The notes under the pieces: model-generated
What the model was told of the DNA's origin: nothing
The model's database searches: none
What the model saw: the letters and a program-made list of their open reading frames with translations, nothing else
Origin: Paenibacillus sp. DMB5
Lineage (GTDB): Bacteria; Bacillota; Bacilli; Paenibacillales; Paenibacillaceae
Reading direction: 5' to 3'
DNA: 64,000 nt
Assembly: GCF_001517085.1 (NCBI RefSeq)
Contig: NZ_LRAC01000134.1
Span: 18,808 to 82,807 of the forward strand
Shown here: positions 43,927 to 53,342 of the stretch, piece by piece
How positions within the stretch are numbered: the stretch's first letter is position 1
Layout: every line of letters begins with the position of its first letter
Program-made: the position numbers and the translations under genes

Positions 43927-45195
43927 CTATTCCGCCGGCAGCGGCTTCCCGATTGCCCCGAGGAACAGCCATAAGCCCGTCTGTGTGTCCTCAATAATGA
44001 AGATAAACGGCCGGTCGGGAGTCATTTCAAAGGGTAAGTCCTCAGTGGGAGCCGCTCCGGAATCCATTGCAACGAGCGTTGAGGCTGCGGCTTCTGTTCC
44101 GGATTCATTCACCTCGATAAATGTCTTATGAATAATGGAGCCGATGAAGAGGGGCGTATCCACATCTGCAAGCGCCGAGAAGTCTGCTGTGGCCGGATCA
44201 AACGGAGTCTTCATGCCCAGTGCCTGTACAGCCTCCTTCAGATCAATGCCGTATTCGGCAGTGAACCGCGGAAGGCCAACGGTTCCGAACCTCTCCGTGA
44301 ACTGGTCTCGGGCAGGCAACCCGCCCTGAAGCACCTCATCTACAGACGAACCTTCAGACGGCAGAATAACCAGCATCTCCATCTGGCCTTCCCCGTAAGG
44401 AAGCCGTACAGCCTGCCAGTCCTCATTCTCTGCATAAGCAAAGTTACCGGTCTGCTTCATCATCATCACTTCTGCCGAGGTATTATTCCCCGTGTGAAAT
44501 TCTGCAGGCTCAGAGCGCTCTACAGGAAACTTCTCTTGCCACGCTCCTTTAAAATAAAGAGCATTGACCAGCAGAGCGACTGTATTGTCTCCGGGCGGCT
44601 GCTCCAGCATACTGTCTATCTTGCCCGCCGTATGATCTTCAACCCACTGATTCACCTCGGTAACAGACTTCTCTGCAGACAGATCTGTTGTGCGAACCTG
44701 CGCCCCGTAGCTGGCTTCGGCTGCTTTCAGATAATTCTTACGCAGCGGAGTTCCTTTATCCGCCCACACCGAGTTGGCCAGCTCAAGCTTAATGCCGGGT
44801 CCGGCATCATTAAGCAGCGGCAGCAGTGCCTTGTTGCCGGCATTCAGCTGCTCCAGCTCCCCGGGAGCATAGTCCAGCAGCTTGCCCAGCTCTTCAGCCG
44901 TTTCACCGCCGCTGCCATTGTATGCCAGGGCCAGCGCGGCCGATATGCTGTACGGTGAAACCGTAAGATTACCTTCCCCGCCGTTCTGCTCCCTCAGCTT
45001 GCCAAGCAGCTGCAGGCCAAGCTCATTGCTCTGCCGGGCAAGCCGGGTATCCAGCTTCGCAGCTGACTCTGCCCGTTCACTGAAGTTCATCACGGAGCCT
45101 GCAGCCGCGCCGCCGGACCCGTCAGAACCGCAGCCGGCCAGCAGAATGCATGGAAGCAGCAGGACACAGAAAGGCAGTGCCGGTCTTTTTCTCAT
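43927..45195 (-). CDS. Lipoprotein serpin (serine protease inhibitor)
   Basis: A 422-residue protein with a lipoprotein signal (MRKRPALPFCVLLLPCILLAGC, lipobox with Cys22), so it is anchored on the outer face of the membrane. The rest is a full serpin fold: NLTVSPYSISAALALAYNGSGGETAEELG near the N-terminus, VNALYFKGAW, and the C-terminal signature DRPFIFIIEDTQTGLWLFLGAIGKP. The hinge before the reactive loop (ESGTEAAAST) has small residues as in inhibitory serpins, so it probably traps proteases by loop insertion. The P1 residue cannot be fixed by eye. The likely target is a foreign or own secreted serine protease. Confidence 0.92.
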   Translation of the reverse strand: MRKRPALPFCVLLLPCILLAGCGSDGSGGAAAGSVMNFSERAESAAKLDTRLARQSNELGLQLLGKLREQNGGEGNLTVSPYSISAALALAYNGSGGETAEELGKLLDYAPGELEQLNAGNKALLPLLNDAGPGIKLELANSVWADKGTPLRKNYLKAAEASYGAQVRTTDLSAEKSVTEVNQWVEDHTAGKIDSMLEQPPGDNTVALLVNALYFKGAWQEKFPVERSEPAEFHTGNNTSAEVMMMKQTGNFAYAENEDWQAVRLPYGEGQMEMLVILPSEGSSVDEVLQGGLPARDQFTERFGTVGLPRFTAEYGIDLKEAVQALGMKTPFDPATADFSALADVDTPLFIGSIIHKTFIEVNESGTEAAASTLVAMDSGAAPTEDLPFEMTPDRPFIFIIEDTQTGLWLFLGAIGKPLPAE

Positions 45196-45284
45196 AAAAC
45201 TTCCCCCTTTTATCTCAATCAGCTCAGGCAGATGCTGACATACCTTACCTGACGGAGAATAAATGGAAAATGTTTCAAGACACC

Positions 45285-47411
45285 TTATGCATTTGGTATA
45301 ACCGGCAGGAGAATATGGCTCGGATGCTCTGTGCTATGGCAGATGGTCTGCTGAACAATTACCGCCTCAGTATCCTCATACGGATCTTTCCCGGTATTCG
45401 TATTAGGGAACGCGACAAATTTGCTTGACGAGGTAACCGTGAAGCGGATGCGGTGTCCGGCAGCGAAGGTATGGGCGATATTTTGCAGGAAAATATCGTA
45501 CTTCTCTACCTGACCCGGCACCAGCAGCTGCGGATTGTCCAGCCCGTGACGGTACTTGGCCCGCACAATATAGTTGGACAGCCGGATTGAATCGCCGTTC
45601 TCATGAACATCGCTGAGCGTCACAACCCAGTCGGTATCAAGACCCGTGCTCGCCGCATACAGGACGCAGGACAGCTCCCCGGCAACCGTCAGCCTGTCGG
45701 ACAGCGGTTCGCTGGTGTACACCAGAATATCGCTGCGCAGCTCATGCTTTCGCATATTTTCCGGCTCCCGTTCCCCGCTGTCCTGGGCAGGGTCCGCCGG
45801 ATTATAGATAAACGTATCCGGGGCGGAGTCCGCTTGCGGTGCAGACACCAGCCTGCCGTCGCCCAGCGACGAATTCGCCCGGCCCTCCCCGGCGAGATAG
45901 AACGGCGTAACCACCGCTTCAGCGGGAGTCCAGTCTTCAGAGGTTCTCCAGCGGTTTTCACCGACTACATAATAGGAAGCCCGCGGCTCCTCATCGATGC
46001 CGTTTGGAATCTCCTTCAGGAACCGGTCGAACCAGCGCAGCACCGAGACATCATAATCATAGACAACCGCATCCTCGCCAAAAGCCACCCCCTGCAGATC
46101 CCTGGCCCGGTTCGGCCCGTGCTCCCATGCGCCTAAGCGGATTTTGCGGTTTGGCACATCATGCTCAGTCAGCATCCGCCAGGTCTCCGATACGCCGGGA
46201 CTGTCCCCGTCATACCAGCCGGAGATCACATACATCGGAACCTTGACCTGATGGCCCAGCTCGGTGAAGGTGCAGTTGCGCCAGAAGTCATCGTATTCAG
46301 GATGCCGGCTCCACAGCTCCCACGGGCCTGAGCTCTTCCCGATCATCTGCTGCGGAATGTCCCGGATCGGCCTTGCATCCACCGCTGCTTCCGGACTTAC
46401 CGTGATCCCGCCAAAAATATCAAAATCCGTCCGCGTCCCCACCGACTGCGCTAAAGTCCACGACAGCAGCGGCCAGGAGCACAGCGTCCCGCCTTTGCGT
46501 GCGGTATCGATAAACGGCGAGCCGACATTTACTTCATCCACAACCGCCTTGAGGTTCGGATGCCCGCTGGTCGCTGCTGCAACAACAACGTAACCAAGGT
46601 AGGATGCGCCCCACATTCCGACTTTGCCATCCGACCAGTCCTGGGCGATAATCCAGTCAATCGTATCGTAGCCGTCATCCCGTTCATTATAAAATGGAAT
46701 CAGCTCACCCTCAGAATCCGCCCGGCCCCGCACATCCTGCGAGACTACGGCATAGCCTTTGTTCGCCCAGCGCATAAAAATCTCTTTTTTCCCGTTGCGG
46801 TCATAACAAGTGCGCACAAGAATCGTCGGCAGCTTCGTCCCCGGCTGAATACCTTCAGGCAGAAACACATCGGTCGCCAGCTTAATACCGTCACGCATAG
46901 GAATCAGGAATGTACCAAGATCATTAACGCCGTACTCCGGCTTGGACAAAAGAGGCTCATCATACACCGTCAGCGGAGTCAACGCTTCATAGCCTGCCTT
47001 CACGATCAGCTCGATTCCGTAGCGGTTAGGCGTAAGAAAAGCAATGACCTCCCCGCCCAGCGTCACCACATCCAGCGCCGTATCGCCCCGCAGAGCCCAG
47101 ACCCGGGAAGCCTCCAGCTTTCCGCCAATCTCCGCTTCATAGCTGATATGCTTGTGATACACCTCGCCCGTGTCCAGGACAACCTTGTCCCCCGCCCAGT
47201 CTGCATTTTCGTAGGAAGAGAGCTGGCGGGCGATTTTGGCAAAGGGAAGCACATATTTCGCGTTCGGATCAAGCACATTGTCCTGCATTTGCGTGCGGCG
47301 GCGGACGTCCACCTTGGCGTGCATAATTGCTTTTTCCGTAAAATGAATCTTCCCGCTATAAATCCCTGAGCAGTAGAAACGGAAGTCTGTTGTATGTAAA
47401 TAAGCAGTCAT
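45285..47411 (-). CDS. CocE/NonD-family serine hydrolase
   Basis: A 708-residue hydrolase. The start is ATG 47411 (MTAYLHTTDFRFYC); the frame is open upstream, but that part overlaps the dipeptidase gene. Residues 1-165 form an N-terminal domain I do not recognise. The X-Pro-dipeptidyl-peptidase / CocE fold follows (IPMRDGIKLATDVFLPEG, DVRGRADSEGE, nucleophile Ser in GMWGASYLGY), with a C-terminal jelly-roll domain (ELSCVLYAASTGLDTDWVVTLSDV...). Members cleave esters or acyl-amides, and the substrate is not predictable. It lies 14 bases after the dipeptidase fragment and was probably co-transcribed with it. Confidence 0.88.
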   Translation of the reverse strand: MTAYLHTTDFRFYCSGIYSGKIHFTEKAIMHAKVDVRRRTQMQDNVLDPNAKYVLPFAKIARQLSSYENADWAGDKVVLDTGEVYHKHISYEAEIGGKLEASRVWALRGDTALDVVTLGGEVIAFLTPNRYGIELIVKAGYEALTPLTVYDEPLLSKPEYGVNDLGTFLIPMRDGIKLATDVFLPEGIQPGTKLPTILVRTCYDRNGKKEIFMRWANKGYAVVSQDVRGRADSEGELIPFYNERDDGYDTIDWIIAQDWSDGKVGMWGASYLGYVVVAAATSGHPNLKAVVDEVNVGSPFIDTARKGGTLCSWPLLSWTLAQSVGTRTDFDIFGGITVSPEAAVDARPIRDIPQQMIGKSSGPWELWSRHPEYDDFWRNCTFTELGHQVKVPMYVISGWYDGDSPGVSETWRMLTEHDVPNRKIRLGAWEHGPNRARDLQGVAFGEDAVVYDYDVSVLRWFDRFLKEIPNGIDEEPRASYYVVGENRWRTSEDWTPAEAVVTPFYLAGEGRANSSLGDGRLVSAPQADSAPDTFIYNPADPAQDSGEREPENMRKHELRSDILVYTSEPLSDRLTVAGELSCVLYAASTGLDTDWVVTLSDVHENGDSIRLSNYIVRAKYRHGLDNPQLLVPGQVEKYDIFLQNIAHTFAAGHRIRFTVTSSSKFVAFPNTNTGKDPYEDTEAVIVQQTICHSTEHPSHILLPVIPNA

Positions 47412-47424
47412 CAGTGCATATCCC

Positions 47425-47976
47425 CTATCCGCAGATTTGTTCAAATACCCGGAGCCAGTTGCCGCCCATGATCTTGGCAATGTCTTCATCCGTATAACCG
47501 CGCGCTACCAAGCCCCTTGTGAAGTTAATAAAAGTGCTGTACTTCTCAAGTCCCGCCACCGTTTCAGTCGAAGGCCCGTCCCCAGGGGCAAAGCCAAGTT
47601 TGGGAGCAATATTCTCTTTAAAATAGACCAGGGACCAGTCGAGATCGCTCATCGGCCAGTCTGTGCCAATGCCCACATGGTCCACGCCAGCCAGCCGGAT
47701 CACGTATTCCATATGATCTAGCACATGGTCAATCGTCGTGTGGTCAGGATCTTCATGGACAAACCACGGCATCGCAAAAATCCCGATCACGCCGCCGGTT
47801 CCGGCAATGGCGAGAATCTCCTCGTCGCTTTTACAGCGCATATGCGGATATATCGCTTCTGCTCCAGTGTGTGAGGCAATGACCGGTGTGCGGGATACCC
47901 TGCAGGCATCCAGGGTCGTCTGTTTTCCGCAGTGTCCGGTATCGACAATGATCCCCAGCTCGTTCATCCGCTGCAC
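47425..47976 (-). pseudogene. Membrane dipeptidase (peptidase M19), C-terminal half only
   Basis: A 183-residue frame matching the second half of renal-dipeptidase-type metalloenzymes: RMNELGIIVDTGHCG, then VIASHTGAEAIYPHMRCKSDEEILAIAGTGGVIGI, VDHVGIGTDWPMSD and IMGGNWLRVFEQ. The frame stays open upstream and reads GGGLSNFGVRFVQ, the usual preceding motif, to about 48025. There it runs into ornithine-cyclodeaminase sequence in another frame. The N-terminal half, with the first metal-binding HxD, is absent from the window, so no active enzyme can be made. Confidence 0.8.
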
Positions 47977-48191
47977 GAACCGGACCCCGAAATTTGACAG
48001 CCCGCCGCCGCTTCCTGCCGCAGATAACCCGGCATCAGCCCGAACAGATTCCCGCCCATAAGCGGCATTACCTGCCGTAGGCTCTGGATAGCATCCCCCG
48101 CTGACAGTGCTGCCAGCACATCCTGCATGACACCGATGCAGGCCTGCATCGATAGAATCTCCGCTGTTTCTCTTCCGTTAATCACCAGCAT
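47964..48191 (-). pseudogene. Ornithine cyclodeaminase-family protein, N-terminal remnant
   Basis: A 75-residue frame with a good start (GGAGG 10 bases before ATG 48191). It begins like ornithine cyclodeaminase / mu-crystallin proteins: MLVINGRETAEILSMQACIGVMQDVLAAL, then IQSLRQVMPLMGGNLFGLMPGYL. After about residue 57 the sequence changes abruptly into dipeptidase sequence read in the wrong frame (QISGSGSCSG). About 250 residues of the normal 320-residue enzyme are missing. Confidence 0.75.
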
Positions 48192-48371
48192 TATGTACGG
48201 CCTCCAATCTTGTCAGCTAATCTTTCCTTCTATTTATCATAGCGCTATCCCGGCTGTTTGCGAAATACCGGAGACAAAATAACCGGGGGGCTTATCTTTC
48301 TTAGCCATCATTTGCTATACTCTATAACAGTGGCTATAAAGTTAAAATTGAAAACAAAGGGGATTTCCTAT

Positions 48372-49552
48372 ATGATCATCCAGCCCAAAACACGCGGCTT
48401 CATCTGCACTACGGCGCATCCCGAAGGCTGTGCCCAGCAGGTACAGCAGCAGATCGACTATGTAAAAGCACACAAAAAACTGAGCGGACCCGTTAATGTT
48501 CTGGTTGTCGGAGCCTCCACCGGATATGGACTGGCTTCGCGTATTACCGCTGCCTTTGGTGCCGGAGCGAATACGATCGGCGTCTTCTTCGACAAGCCGG
48601 CTGAAGGTGCACGCACGGCTTCCGCAGGCTGGTATAACTCCGCTGCGCTGGAGAAGGCTGCTGCCGAGCAGGGCCTGAAGTCGTTCAGCATCGTCGGCGA
48701 CGCTTTCTCTGACAGCATCAAGACCAAGACCATTGACCTGATCAAAGCCGAATTCGCAACGTTGATCTCGTAGTCTACAGCGTGGCCTCCCCGCGCCGCA
48801 CCCATCCGGTTACAGGAGAAACCTTCTCCTCCGTGATCAAGCCGGTAGGCAATGCGTATACCAACAAAACAATGAACTTCCACTCCGGTGAAGTATCAAC
48901 CGTAACGATCGAGCCGGCAACGGATGATGAAGTGCGTCAGACCATTGCCGTTATGGGCGGTGAGGACTGGGGCATGTGGATCGACCAGCTTCAGGCAGCA
49001 GGCGCGCTTGCTGAAGGGGCAACAACGGTAGCCTACTCCTACATCGGACCTGAGGTTACTCACCCGATTTATAAAGACGGAACAATCGGCCAGGCTAAAA
49101 ATGACCTGGAGAAAACGGCAATCGCACTGAACGAGAAGCTGAGCGCTACAAACGGACGGGCCTTTGTATCGGTTAACAAGGCGCTTGTAACCCAATCCAG
49201 CTCGGCCATTCCGGTTGTACCGCTTTACATCTCTGCCCTGTACAGAGTCATGAAAGACAAAGAGCTGCATGAAAACTGCATCCAGCAGATGTACCGCCTG
49301 TTCGCCGAGCATCTGTATAACAGCGACGCCGGCAACAGCCACCTGATCCGCATCGACGACTGGGAAATGCGTGAGGACGTTCAGGCTGAGGTCATGAAGC
49401 GCTGGAGCGAAATTGAGACAGCCAATGTACCTGATCTGGCAGACCTGCCAGGCTACCAGGATGATTTCTTCAACCTGTTCGGCTTCCGCACCGAAGGTGT
49501 GGATTATGAAGCAGATACCGATCCGGCGGTAGACATCCCGAACCTGGTGTAA
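48372..49552 (+). pseudogene. fabV: Trans-2-enoyl-CoA/ACP reductase FabV, broken by a one-base loss
   Basis: FabV reduces enoyl thioesters in the last step of fatty acid elongation. The front frame (ATG 48372, AGGGGATT upstream) has the family opening MIIQPKTRGFICTTAHPEGCAQQV and the NADH site VLVVGASTGYGLASRI, but stops at 48773. The rest continues in another frame from about 48760, reading NVDLVVYSVASPRRTHPVTGE, with the catalytic Tyr-x8-Lys in IYKDGTIGQAK and the usual C-terminus DIPNLV. Adding one G at 48756 restores a protein of about 393 residues, the family length. Every family motif is intact on both sides, which favours a sequence error over decay. Confidence 0.82.
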
Positions 49553-49567
49553 TACCCAAGAACAGCA

Positions 49568-49605
49568 AAGAGGCCGCTCCCATACCGGGATGCGGCCTCT
49601 TTTTA
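49568..49605. terminator. Bidirectional terminator between fabV and bceB
   Basis: AAGAGGCCGC (49568-49577) pairs with GCGGCCTCTT (49592-49601) and is followed by T's on the plus strand, with A's on the left for the minus strand. It lies in the 60-base gap between the two converging genes. Confidence 0.85.
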
Positions 49606-49612
49606 TATGAAC

Positions 49613-51499
49613 CTACTGCCTTAGTGCCAATCTTACCTGTCTTGTATAGAACAACCGCACGATTAAGAAATAGACCAGCTGGATGATAAAGAACAGCCCC
49701 AGCACAAGCGCGGATTCCTTGAGCAATGAATACCGGAACATATGAGACAGTGTCGTAAGCGCCACGGCTCCATGTACCAGCGCTACAAGAATAGGCGCAA
49801 AGAACAGCAGGCTGATCTGGCGGTTCAAGATCCGGCCCAGCTCTTTTTCACTGAGGCCCAGCTTGGATATTGCCTTGAACTTGTGCTTATCTTCGTCCAG
49901 ATCGCTGTACAGCCGGAAATACAGGAAGCTGCCTGCTGACACAAAGAACACAATGCCGACAAAGAAACCCACGAACATCATGGGTCCGAAATTTTTAACC
50001 GTCATGTCCATCTGATAATCCAAGGCATCGAACTGATAAGCCTCGGAGTATGGCAGCCTGTTCAGCAGCTGTCCCCCTATAGCCACTGCTCCCTTTTGAC
50101 CAGCCGGTCCGTGCCAGGTATAGTAGTGTTCCACCTTGGACGGATTGCCGAGGCTTGCCACCAGCTCGTCCGGGACAATCAAATAATGGCTGACAACGCT
50201 GACTACCGGAGACAGAATGGCCCGGTCCGCTTCCACCACGGCTCCCGTCTGCAGCTGCAAGGGCTGATTCAGCATGCCCTCTCCATTGCGTGTCAAGCCG
50301 AAATCAACAGCCACCGCCTTCCCTTCCTCCAGCTCTATTGTTTCAAGCTCCATGATCTCCGCAATATGGTTGTATTCGCTTTGCTTTACCAGCAGCAGCA
50401 TTTCGTCGTTCCCTGCCGCAAGCGGATAATAACTAAGCTCAAGCTCAGCCTGCTCAGCCTGGAGCCCTGATTCACTGAGCTGCTGATTAACCAGTTGCAC
50501 ATGCGCCTGCTCCATAGTGTCGCCATCCCCGGCCAGATAAGTGAACAAATAGGGATTATGCTTGGGCAGCGAACCGTACAGCATCGACTGGAACCCGTAC
50601 AATGACCCGATGGCACAGAAGGACACTGTTGAAATAATCGCCACCAGAAAAAAGGTACGCGCATTATCCTTCATCCGGTAAGACAGGTCGGAGAAGAGCA
50701 GCATATTGGTTCTAAACCAGAAGAACCGCTCCTGACTCTTCAGCCTCCGGATGATATAGACGCTGAGCTGGGTGAACAGCAGATAGGTCGCAACAGTAAC
50801 CATAATCACCACTGGCAGGAGCAGAAATACGGCTTCCAGCCCTTCAGCCCGCAGCGACAGGAAGTAGCTGATCCCGATTAGGGCTACGACAAGCAGGGAC
50901 AGCAGCAGCGAGGCCTTCGGCTCTTTTTTCGGCTGACGGTCAGATTTAATCAGAGTAATCAGCTCGCCGCTGCGCAGCACCGCCGAAATAAACAGGGAGA
51001 TCAGCATGAACAGCAGCAGAAAGGAGACCAGGGTAAGCACAATCGCCTGCAGCGGAAAATAAAAATCCAGCCGCTCGTTGAGCGCAATCACATTTTCCCC
51101 CGCCAGCAGAATCCCCTTCGCGAACACCAGTCCGAGGCTGAGGCCGCCGGCAATGGCACTGAAGCCGATCAGCATATTTTCCATAAAAATCATCCTGCGC
51201 AGCTGACCGGTTGTCATGCCCTGCAGGATCATCAGGCCGAATTCCTTTTTGCGTGACTGCAGGAAGGCGCTCATGGAATACAGCACAAAGAAAAAGGAGA
51301 ATACATAAATGATCCATTTCGAGACCGTCAGCGCAACCACGGTGCTTGAGTTCAGCCTGTCGGCACTAAGCTGCGGATGCGAGGCAAAGATCGAGAACGT
51401 AAAGAACACCATTACCATAAACATGCTGCTGAGAAAATAGGCGGTGTACAGCCGTTTGTTGCGGGTGACATTACGGAATGCGAATTGTCGGAACGTCAT
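49613..51499 (-). CDS. BceB-type ABC permease for peptide antibiotic sensing and resistance
   Basis: A 628-residue permease starting at ATG 51499 (MTFRQFAFRNVTRNKRLYTAYFLSS), the standard opening of this family. Ten helices are expected: FtsX-type groups at both ends and, after the seventh helix, a large extracellular domain (about residues 310-510, MLYGSLPKHNPYLFTYLAGD onward) that binds the peptide or its lipid target. Bce-type transporters remove bacitracin, lantibiotics and similar peptides from lipid II-cycle intermediates and signal flux to the kinase. The start overlaps the ATPase stop by 29 bases. Confidence 0.92.
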   Translation of the reverse strand: MTFRQFAFRNVTRNKRLYTAYFLSSMFMVMVFFTFSIFASHPQLSADRLNSSTVVALTVSKWIIYVFSFFFVLYSMSAFLQSRKKEFGLMILQGMTTGQLRRMIFMENMLIGFSAIAGGLSLGLVFAKGILLAGENVIALNERLDFYFPLQAIVLTLVSFLLLFMLISLFISAVLRSGELITLIKSDRQPKKEPKASLLLSLLVVALIGISYFLSLRAEGLEAVFLLLPVVIMVTVATYLLFTQLSVYIIRRLKSQERFFWFRTNMLLFSDLSYRMKDNARTFFLVAIISTVSFCAIGSLYGFQSMLYGSLPKHNPYLFTYLAGDGDTMEQAHVQLVNQQLSESGLQAEQAELELSYYPLAAGNDEMLLLVKQSEYNHIAEIMELETIELEEGKAVAVDFGLTRNGEGMLNQPLQLQTGAVVEADRAILSPVVSVVSHYLIVPDELVASLGNPSKVEHYYTWHGPAGQKGAVAIGGQLLNRLPYSEAYQFDALDYQMDMTVKNFGPMMFVGFFVGIVFFVSAGSFLYFRLYSDLDEDKHKFKAISKLGLSEKELGRILNRQISLLFFAPILVALVHGAVALTTLSHMFRYSLLKESALVLGLFFIIQLVYFLIVRLFYTRQVRLALRQ

Positions 51500-52238
51500 T
51501 GCCGTATCCCCCCAGCAGTGAAAGTGTATCAATGATTTTCTGGAAAAAGCTCTGGCGGTTGTCGCCGCGGTGAATCTCGGTATAAAACCGGCCGTCCTTG
51601 ATAAACACCACGCGATGGCAGTAGCTTGCGGCCACAGCGTCATGGGTAACGAGCAGCATCGTCGTTTTTTGCTCCTGGTTAATCGTCACCAGCATATCCA
51701 TAACATCCTTGGCCGCTTTGGAATCCAGATTGCCGGTAGGCTCATCTGCCAGCAGCAGCTTGGGCGAATGAATCATCGCTCTGGCAATGGCTGTCCGCTG
51801 GGACTGGCCTCCCGAGATTTCATAAGTACGCTTTTTCATAATAGAGGCTATTCCCAGCTTGTCAGCGATCCGCTGCGCCTTCTCCTTCATCTCACGGACC
51901 GGGGCTCCGTCCAGCGTCAGCGGAAGCACCATGTTCTCCTCTACAGTCAGCGTGTTCAACAGATTAAAATCCTGGAATACGAAGCCTAGTTGACGGCGGC
52001 GGAAGACGGCCAGCTCATTTTTACCCATCGTGCCTATGCTCTTGCCGTCGATCAGAATCTCTCCGGTTGTCGGGCTGTCGACAGTGGCAATCAGGTTCAG
52101 GAGTGTCGTTTTTCCGCTTCCGGACGGTCCCATGATCCCTATGAATTCCCCCTCTTCCACCGTCAGATCAATATCTGTCAGTGCCCGGTAGGCGATGTTT
52201 CCTTCATATATTTTATTGACCTGTTTTACCTGCAGCAT
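51471..52238 (-). CDS. BceA-type ABC ATPase
   Basis: A 255-residue ATPase of the MacB/LolD-like group that powers BceB. Walker A is GPSGSGKTTLLNLI, the signature SGGQSQRTAIARA, Walker B LLLADEPTGNLD, and the H-loop LLVTHDAVAA. ATG 52238 (MLQVKQVNKIYEG) is chosen as the family start, with AGGAG about 12 bases upstream. It is separated from the kinase gene by 108 bases, where a BceR-controlled promoter would be expected. Confidence 0.93.
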   Translation of the reverse strand: MLQVKQVNKIYEGNIAYRALTDIDLTVEEGEFIGIMGPSGSGKTTLLNLIATVDSPTTGEILIDGKSIGTMGKNELAVFRRRQLGFVFQDFNLLNTLTVEENMVLPLTLDGAPVREMKEKAQRIADKLGIASIMKKRTYEISGGQSQRTAIARAMIHSPKLLLADEPTGNLDSKAAKDVMDMLVTINQEQKTTMLLVTHDAVAASYCHRVVFIKDGRFYTEIHRGDNRQSFFQKIIDTLSLLGGYGNDVPTIRIP

Positions 52239-52346
52239 CTTTGCTCTTGTCTCCTCTCTATAGCCGGCTGGTTCTGTACCCAATATACAGGGCCGGCGGA
52301 AGAGCAGCTATCGAACAAGGTTTCACTTTTCTTACATGCATGTAAG

Positions 52347-53342
52347 CTAAGCAGTCGCAGCAAAGATAAGCCGGACCACTGTTCCCGCTCCAGCCTCTGA
52401 CTCCAGTTCGATCACATGCCCGAGACGGTCGGCAGCTTCTTTGGTCAGATACAGCCCCATCCCTGTAGATTCGCGCAGCCCCCGCCCGTTCTCACCGGTA
52501 AAAAAGGGATCAAATACCCGCTTGAGGTCGGACGCCTGTATGCCGATCCCCTCATCCCTCACCTCTATAACAGCCTCGCTGCTCCGTAAATAACAGGAAA
52601 CCGTGATTTTTTTATCGCCGGAAGCTTTAACGGCAGTGTATTTGATCGCATTGTTAATGATCTGCGACAGCATGAAGAACAGCCATTTCTCATCCGTCTG
52701 GACGGAAATGCCCGGATCAGCCGCTTCCACCGCCGGAAAGATCCGGTTGCGGATAAACTGGCGTTTATGCTCATGGAGAACCTCGTGAATCAATTGCGGA
52801 AGAACAACCTGTCTGATGTTAAAATCCTTCTCAAACGCGCGCAGCCTGGCCATGTACAGCACCGTATGCAGACCGCTGCGCATCCGCTCCAGTTCCTCCC
52901 GGATACTGGCAAACTCAGGCTCGTCCATATTCTGGACTGTAAGCTCAATAACCGAAAGCGGGGTCTTCATCTGGTGCACCCACTGGTCGATGAAGCTCAG
53001 ATGCTGCTCCTGCTGCTTTTTTACTGCGGTCAGCTGCTGCATGGTATGGCGGTAGTGGGAATGCAGCAGCTCCTCAAGGGCTTTGGATACGGGGGCCTCC
53101 TCTATATTCTGAAAGGCTTCATCCAGTGATTCCAGCGGCCGGCTGAGCCGGAGATAAAAGCGGCGCCGGGTCACGTACTGGTGGACCAGATAACAGGAGA
53201 GGAAGAAAAAACCTATAAAAACAGCATACAAGGCAACCGGCAGCTGCCGGTATCCGTCCAGCCAATAGATGGAGATAATGGCCCCGAATTGAACCAGCTG
53301 CACGGCAATCAGCAGCAGGTGCTCCCGTATAAACAGCTTCAT
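52347..53342 (-). CDS. BceS-type intramembrane-sensing histidine kinase
   Basis: A 331-residue kinase with two N-terminal helices (about 8-30 and 33-57) and almost no extracellular loop, the sign of kinases that sense their ABC transporter rather than a ligand. The H-box is FIDQWVHQMKTPLSVIEL, followed by NNAIKYTAVK (N-box), VRDEGIGIQASDLKRVFDPFFTG and STGMGLYLTKEAADRLGH (G-boxes). The ATG shares one base with the bceR stop codon (TGATG). It pairs with the regulator upstream and the transporter downstream. Confidence 0.93.
   Translation of the reverse strand: MKLFIREHLLLIAVQLVQFGAIISIYWLDGYRQLPVALYAVFIGFFFLSCYLVHQYVTRRRFYLRLSRPLESLDEAFQNIEEAPVSKALEELLHSHYRHTMQQLTAVKKQQEQHLSFIDQWVHQMKTPLSVIELTVQNMDEPEFASIREELERMRSGLHTVLYMARLRAFEKDFNIRQVVLPQLIHEVLHEHKRQFIRNRIFPAVEAADPGISVQTDEKWLFFMLSQIINNAIKYTAVKASGDKKITVSCYLRSSEAVIEVRDEGIGIQASDLKRVFDPFFTGENGRGLRESTGMGLYLTKEAADRLGHVIELESEAGAGTVVRLIFAATA

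Noticed and set aside
17273..49600. CRISPR arrays, insertion sequences, phage genes
   Set aside because: No regularly spaced identical repeats and no transposase, integrase or phage structural motifs were seen anywhere in the window.
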